The notes beneath the pieces were generated by a model. It searched no databases and was not told the DNA's origin. It saw only the letters and a list, made by a program, of their open reading frames with translations. The position numbers and the translations under genes were made by a program. A stretch of 37,892 nt of DNA from the NCBI RefSeq assembly GCF_900113935.1, contig NZ_FORF01000024.1:1-37892 (forward strand). The letters run 5' to 3'. Positions 34,816-37,892 of this stretch are shown here, one piece after another; within the stretch, counting starts at the first letter, position 1; each line of letters begins with the position of its first letter. Source of the stretch: Aquamicrobium aerolatum DSM 21857 (GTDB taxonomy: Bacteria > Pseudomonadota > Alphaproteobacteria > Rhizobiales > Rhizobiaceae).

Positions 34816-35418
34816 GGGTAATCTCCTTGACGTTAGAAAATGTCGGGTTCTCGAACTACGCCGCTGCTCTGCCCACAAGATCGGTGCGATGCCGGGGCAT
34901 CTGTCTGAGAACGCCGCGATGATTGGTATCTCGCGTCCGGGTTACCGTTTCGGGCGTGTGATCGCAACTGGACAACAAACATATTCTCCAATCCCGGTCA
35001 GTCCTGAAACGGATAGCTGGCGCTGATTGATCGACGCGGAAGTCTACGCACTCGACATGTTTCCATTCGATGTCTTTGCCTACGCTGACACGGGCCGGAT
35101 GCTGTGCGCAGACATCTTCTGTCGATCCATCCAGCGAGAATATCGCGTGGCAGGTTGACATGTCAAATTATTGAAACAAAAGAAAAATACTGTCTGCGTG
35201 CGCCGTGTCAGCCTTGAAAGTGCCATTTTTCGTGCATAGGTTGCAGTCATGTGTATGGAGACGTTCATCAAAGTATCGAGGCTCGCCGGCAAAGCACGTT
35301 CTTTGTCCCGGGGCGGTACCGTCTGAACCCTCTCTGCCGCACATTTACCAGCTCCGGGAGCTTCACACATAGCGGTTCATTTCAACGATGCAGAAGCATC
35401 GAAAAATGGAGCGTATTC
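34816..35418. other. About 600-bp gap between catalase and Nudix genes, mostly unassigned
   Basis: The two genes diverge here. A minus-strand frame at 34856-35161 (101 codons from an ATG) has plausible codon use in its first half (starting MSTCHAIFSLDG). It lacks a Shine-Dalgarno and any recognisable family, so it is not called. TTGAAA at 35213 with ATAGGT sixteen bases on is a weak plus-strand promoter candidate. No OxyR-type ATAG-N7-CTAT site was seen. The stretch around 35161-35200 is AT-rich. Confidence 0.4.
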
Positions 35419-35574
35419 GTGACCAGTTCACATCAATCTCAAACATGCCGTGTCTGTCATCGCCACCTGCCGCGCGCAGCGCAGCGCTGTCCATGGTGCA
35501 AGCAGCCAAGCGTGTCTTCCGCCGCAAGCGGACACCCTGTCCGGGGCTCTTTCGGGGCGAGGGCATTGCGATGA
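35419..35574 (+). CDS. Small zinc-ribbon protein, 51 residues, coupled to the Nudix gene
   Basis: A GTG start at 35419 has GGAG seven bases upstream. The product contains TCRVCHRHLPRAAQRCPWCK, two CxxC knuckles about 11 residues apart, the pattern of a minimal rubredoxin-like zinc ribbon. A short Ser/Ala/Gly/Arg-rich tail follows. The stop overlaps the Nudix ATG as ATGA, suggesting translational coupling. The longer open frame from 35251 is not supported by a Shine-Dalgarno. Function unknown; it could bind the hydrolase or nucleic acid. It would be missed by length filters. Confidence 0.45.
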   Translation: MTSSHQSQTCRVCHRHLPRAAQRCPWCKQPSVSSAASGHPVRGSFGARALR

Positions 35575-36095
35575 TGGCGGCCAGTAGTGTTTTCAGTGCC
35601 CGGTGCGACGAGGCCGCCGCGCAGCAGTTTGGCGCCCTGCCATGGCGCAAGGGCCCTCGCGGTCGCTTGCAGGTGCTGCTGATCACGTCACGCCGCCGTG
35701 GCCGCTGGATCCTGCCGAAGGGGTGGCCGTTGGCCGATCGCGAGCCCTGCCTCGTCGCGGCGATGGAGGCTTTCGAGGAGGCCGGCGTGATCGGCGAAAT
35801 CGAGCCGAACCCGATTGGTCGTTACGACTATCTCAAGGAAGGTGGCGATGGTGCCGTCCAGCGCGTCTGTGTGACTCTCTTTGGCCTTTCTGTCGTCGGC
35901 ACGCTCACCAATTGGCCGGAGCGGGGCCAGCGCAAGCGCCGCTGGTTTGGTCTGGCAGAGGCGGCCGAAACGGTCGCCGATCATAGTTTGATCCCTCTCA
36001 TTCGCGCCATCCGCGACACCCCGCAAATCCTGTTTGACAAGGCGGAACCTGGCAGCATGTCATCTGCGCATTCTGGCAATCTTGTCCCGCAATAG
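35571..36095 (+). CDS. Nudix hydrolase
   Basis: 174 residues from the ATG at 35571 (an ATG also follows at 35574; GAGGG upstream). The frame is open from 35388, but the 61 extra residues are shared with the small zinc-ribbon frame. The Nudix region is WILPKGWPLADREPCLVAAM then EAFEEAGVIG. The metal-binding EAFEE core is kept, but the canonical first Glu aligns with Arg and the RE pair reads ME. The preceding VLLITSRRRGRWILPKGWP resembles diphosphoinositol-polyphosphate/Ap4A-type Nudix proteins. The substrate is unknown; a nucleoside polyphosphate is a reasonable guess. Confidence 0.82.
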   Translation: MMAASSVFSARCDEAAAQQFGALPWRKGPRGRLQVLLITSRRRGRWILPKGWPLADREPCLVAAMEAFEEAGVIGEIEPNPIGRYDYLKEGGDGAVQRVCVTLFGLSVVGTLTNWPERGQRKRRWFGLAEAAETVADHSLIPLIRAIRDTPQILFDKAEPGSMSSAHSGNLVPQ

Positions 36096-36121
36096 TTTAG
36101 ATGGTGGCAGCTGGAAATAAA

Positions 36122-36153
36122 TTGTGCTGCGAGCCGGGTGGATCGCAGCACAA
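36122..36153 (-). terminator. Terminator hairpin between convergent Nudix and 65-residue small gene
   Basis: TTGTGCTGCGA and TCGCAGCACAA form a perfect eleven-pair stem around a ten-base loop. Read on the minus strand, the tail is TTTATTTCC, T-rich. This fits termination of the minus-strand gene ending at 36170. In the plus direction the tail is GGGACAG, less suitable. Confidence 0.65.
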
Positions 36154-36169
36154 GGGACAGTTTGCAAAT

Positions 36170-36367
36170 TCACGCCGCGCTTGGGCCCGGATCGTCGTCG
36201 TCGGGAGAGGTGGGCTCCGGCGAGGTCGGCGTGACTGTTCTCGGCGCACGTCTGAACTGAAAACTCACGACGTTGCCGGTGCGGGCGGAGCTGTCATCGG
36301 ATGCCCGTCCGTGCGGGTTTTCAGGAGACTTGTCGCCAGTCTTCGACTGAGACGGTACATCTTCCAC
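36170..36367 (-). CDS. Small hypothetical protein, 65 residues, disordered, acidic C-terminus
   Basis: A GTG at 36367 is preceded by GGAGG eight bases upstream, and a terminator lies 17 bases beyond the stop. The product starts VEDVPSQSKTGD, contains TGNVVSFQFRRAPRTVTP, and ends PDDDDPGPSAA. It is polar, rich in Pro, Ser, Asp and Arg and is probably unstructured. A short VVSF-R/P motif with an acidic Pro-rich tail occurs in small hypothetical proteins of Hyphomicrobiales, as far as I recall. Function unknown. It lies downstream of rnk on the same strand, about 90 bases away. Confidence 0.45.
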   Translation of the reverse strand: MEDVPSQSKTGDKSPENPHGRASDDSSARTGNVVSFQFRRAPRTVTPTSPEPTSPDDDDPGPSAA

Positions 36368-36456
36368 GAAGAATTCCTCCGTTCCATGGTCTGTTTGCAA
36401 AAATAGACCGTCTTGCGCCGATCTATCTTGCCGAAACAGAAATCAGACGTGGTGTT

Positions 36457-36855
36457 TTATTGGACCGCATCTGTCTGCGGGGCCTGTACAGAGACGACGG
36501 TCAGGGTGCTGGACCTTCCGTCAGCGGCGACCCATTCCATGGTTTGCCCAGCGCGCAGGCCTAGTACTGCGGTGCCCACTGGCGTCAGGATCGAAACCTT
36601 GCCCTGAGCGATGTCGGCATCGGCCGGGTAAACCAATGTCAGGGTGCGGATCTGACCGTCCTGGTTCTGGTACTCGATCGTTGAGCCCATCTGCACCGTG
36701 GTCTGGAGCATTTCGCCGCGTTCGACGACGCGCGCGCGCTCAAGTTCACTGAGCAGTTCTTCCGCCATATCCGGCTTGCGGTCGAGCAGTCCATTTGCAA
36801 GCTGAAGCAAGCGGGCGTGATCGGACTTGTTGACGACGATACCTGGTTTGCGCAT
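36457..36855 (-). CDS. rnk: Rnk / GreA-GreB family nucleoside diphosphate kinase regulator
   Basis: 132 residues. It has a short N-terminal coiled segment (SDHARLLQLANGLLDRKPDM) instead of the long Gre coiled coil. An FKBP-like C-terminal domain follows with VQMGSTIEYQNQDGQIRTLT, VSILTPVGTAVLGLRAGQTM and VAADGRSSTLTVVSV. Rnk binds RNA polymerase near the secondary channel and has been linked in E. coli to nucleoside diphosphate kinase levels. The ATG has CGGAG about nine bases upstream. No acidic tip like that of Gre factors is seen, so cleavage stimulation is unlikely. Confidence 0.88.
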   Translation of the reverse strand: MRKPGIVVNKSDHARLLQLANGLLDRKPDMAEELLSELERARVVERGEMLQTTVQMGSTIEYQNQDGQIRTLTLVYPADADIAQGKVSILTPVGTAVLGLRAGQTMEWVAADGRSSTLTVVSVQAPQTDAVQ

Positions 36856-37018
36856 GACGATACTCCGGTTTGCTACGCGACTATGCGCGACAGCGCACGA
36901 TGGCTGTTCTGTTCCGCTGGATTGCTGCGGACGGAACTGAATATAGCTGATGACGTCGATCTTCCCGCGATCGGGGAGTTGACCTCATTGCCAAGCGGAC
37001 TTGGGTATTGACGAAGGG

Positions 37019-37055
37019 AGCCCCGGACTCGGGGCAATATATCCGAGCCGGGGCT
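37019..37055. other. GC-rich hairpin upstream of rnk
   Basis: AGCCCCGG-A-CTCGG pairs with CCGAG-CCGGGGCT: thirteen pairs with one bulge, loop GGCAATATAT. Neither side has a T-run, so it is not a canonical terminator. It lies about 165 bases upstream of the rnk start and could belong to its leader or be a remnant. Confidence 0.4.
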
Positions 37056-37320
37056 ACACTCGCGGGGAGCGACCCATATAGAAAGCGATTTTTACGTGCT
37101 CGAGTTTCATACGGATAGCATGACGCTGCTGCGGTTAAAGTCAAGCGGGATAAGTATTCCCTGCTCGGTATTTCGAGCTAGTGATCACGTGACCATTGCG
37201 CGCTGTCTGTTGCGCCGATTAGCGAAGAGCGTTCGCAACAAGCATTGTTTTTACCTGACTTGCCGGCACTCGGTCCCTGAAACAGGGGAGCCCTGGCGAC
37301 ACGGTCGAAGCCAACAAAAA

Positions 37321-37341
37321 AAGCGGGCCTGAAGCCCGCTT
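37321..37341. terminator. Rho-independent terminator
   Basis: AAGCGGGC, loop CTGAA, GCCCGCTT: a perfect eight-pair stem. On the minus strand a seven-T run follows directly; on the plus strand the tail is CCTTCGTTTT. No coding gene abuts it, so it may end an unseen RNA or read-through from either side. Confidence 0.7.
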
Positions 37342-37567
37342 CCTTCGTTTTCCGAGAATTCATCGCGCTGCCGGTACATCCACGGTCAACGTGCGTCTCA
37401 ATCGGAACAAATGCAGCGTCAGCGCTACCAGACCTCACCACGCATCCCGCAGGACGTCTGGAGCCGCAATCGGCCGCTGAACCCAATATGGGAACCCTTC
37501 AGGCAGGTTACAAGAGCCAAGCCCATCGTTGATTCAAAAGCGTAAATCGTAGGGGGCTAAGGGTTAA

Positions 37568-37584
37568 TGGCGGAGGGGGCGGGA
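37568..37584 (-). other. 17-nt match to a tRNA-Ser 3' end, possible attachment-site remnant
   Basis: On the minus strand TCCCGCCCCCTCCGCCA reads like the 3' half of a T-stem plus acceptor arm and CCA of a tRNA-Ser. The rest of a tRNA is absent: the upstream bases are GGCAG instead of GGTTCGAA. Integrative elements often duplicate such 3' ends. Short length makes chance similarity possible. Confidence 0.25.
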
Positions 37585-37638
37585 CTGCCGTCTAACCTTC
37601 TCCATCTAAGTTATGGATTTGTCTATACTGTTGGTAAA

Positions 37639-37722
37639 TTACAGACATGCATCTGCCGTCCTCCCGTGAAGCTGAAACACGTTCTTCGCCAAATCGACGC
37701 CGATGATGCTAACTTCTTCCAT
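37639..37722 (-). pseudogene. Truncated IS110-family transposase, N-terminal fragment
   Basis: The ATG at 37722 is preceded by AGGAGAGGGCATCC. The 27 residues begin MEEVSIIGVDLAKNVFQLHG, the N-terminus of IS110-family (DEDD) transposases with the first catalytic Asp in GVDLAK. Sequence after FQLHG no longer fits the family and a TAA follows. The gene is therefore cut soon after its start, at about 37665. The upstream region to the right edge is probably IS leader sequence. Confidence 0.72.
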
Positions 37723-37892
37723 GGATGCCCTCTCCTATAGCTTGTGCTTCGACACCACGAGTTTGGCACATCGCGATGCCGTCGGGGGAGAGCGGCAGAG
37801 GTGGTCCCGCCCTGTGAGACAGCTTGGCGGCTTTGCTAAGGTGGATCCGGTTGTTTCTACGCCGCCAATTGCTCCGTCATTTCTGCCGTAGC

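Larger units (their letters stand above)
36856..37638. other. Non-coding stretch with hairpins and no convincing gene
   Basis: About 780 bases upstream of rnk (minus) and beside the IS110 fragment. Frames here (for example 37096-37332 plus and 37178-37486 minus) lack Shine-Dalgarno sequences and family resemblance. Visible structures are the hairpins at 37019-37055 and 37321-37341, a CCCTG-AAA-CAGGG mini-hairpin at 37275-37287, and a 17-nt tRNA-Ser-like 3' end at 37568-37584. A small RNA ending at the 37321-37341 terminator is possible but not shown. Confidence 0.45.

Noticed and set aside
34856-35161. 101-codon minus-strand frame upstream of the catalase gene
   Set aside because: No Shine-Dalgarno, no recognised family, and the second half looks non-coding. 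Kept only as a note in the intergenic entry.
37140-37341. Possible tRNA or 4.5S/6S-type RNA ahead of the terminator
   Set aside because: No GGTTCGAAT-type T-loop, no clover-leaf arms, and no SRP, tmRNA, RNase P or 6S core motifs were found by eye. A covariance-model search would settle it.
37178-37486. 102-codon minus-strand frame (and a plus-strand frame at 37096-37332)
   Set aside because: It runs straight through a perfect terminator hairpin, lacks a ribosome-binding site and has low-complexity Arg/Ser/Gly composition typical of spurious frames in GC-rich DNA.
1-37892. CRISPR arrays, long tandem repeats or replication origins
   Set aside because: No regularly spaced direct repeats or DnaA-box clusters were seen on reading the window. 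Short palindromes noted separately do not form arrays.

Overview
The window looks like chromosomal DNA of an alphaproteobacterium, most likely of the order Hyphomicrobiales (rhizobia / Brucella / Mesorhizobium relatives). That is inferred from the protein families (a YehZYXW-type osmolyte transporter, a rhizobial PrsD/PrsE-like type I exporter, a Gre-fold Rnk-like regulator, small catalase) and from the GC-rich codon usage. No rRNA gene, complete tRNA or CRISPR array was found. Genus cannot be fixed from sequence reading alone.

Layout. 1-2691: mobile and island-edge DNA. It holds an IS3-family element cut by the window edge, a secreted ClpP-like/PAN-domain protein whose 3' end appears to be replaced by the IS end, and a truncated tyrosine integrase. 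2750-6975: a small membrane protein, then an overlapping Mre11/SbcD-like nuclease and Rad50/SbcC-like ATPase pair. The ATPase lacks a zinc hook. 7081-10885: a four-gene ABC importer (yehZ-yehY-yehX-yehW order) for glycine betaine-like solutes. 11097-25101: a polysaccharide locus. It encodes a Wzm/Wzt ABC exporter whose ATPase has a C-terminal carbohydrate-binding domain, a 28-codon small ORF with the strongest Shine-Dalgarno sequence I saw, an acyltransferase-3 protein, a 1353-residue fusion (methyltransferase, coiled coil, GT2, second GT, RgpF-like domain), ManB and ManC for GDP-mannose, and RmlC, D, A and B for dTDP-L-rhamnose. 25123-28601 (minus): two GT2 rhamnosyltransferase-like proteins in an apparent operon behind an unrecognised 581-residue one-helix protein. 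29110-32145: a type I secretion ABC protein and its HlyD adaptor, divergent from that operon. 32208-36855: housekeeping and stress genes (purU, catalase, Nudix hydrolase, rnk) plus two likely overlooked small genes. 36856-37892: mostly non-coding, with hairpins, a 17-nt sequence like a tRNA-Ser 3' end, and a truncated IS110-family transposase.

How it fits together. The manBC and rml genes supply activated mannose and rhamnose. The two minus-strand GT2 enzymes and the GT modules of the fusion protein could assemble a rhamnose-containing glycan, and Wzm/Wzt would export it. The Wzt carbohydrate-binding domain, together with a methyltransferase plus coiled coil on one glycosyltransferase, resembles the logic of the E. 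coli O8/O9a system. There, terminal modification by WbdD stops growth and licenses export; applying this here is inference. No gene for GDP-mannose conversion to GDP-rhamnose or GDP-fucose is present, and no TolC partner or RTX substrate lies next to the type I exporter.

The most interesting items are the methyltransferase/coiled-coil/multi-GT fusion beside a Wzt with a binding domain, the hookless Rad50-like protein with a beta-rich apex, the 581-residue protein linking rhamnosyltransferases to a type I exporter, and three small genes supported by Shine-Dalgarno sequences or terminators.
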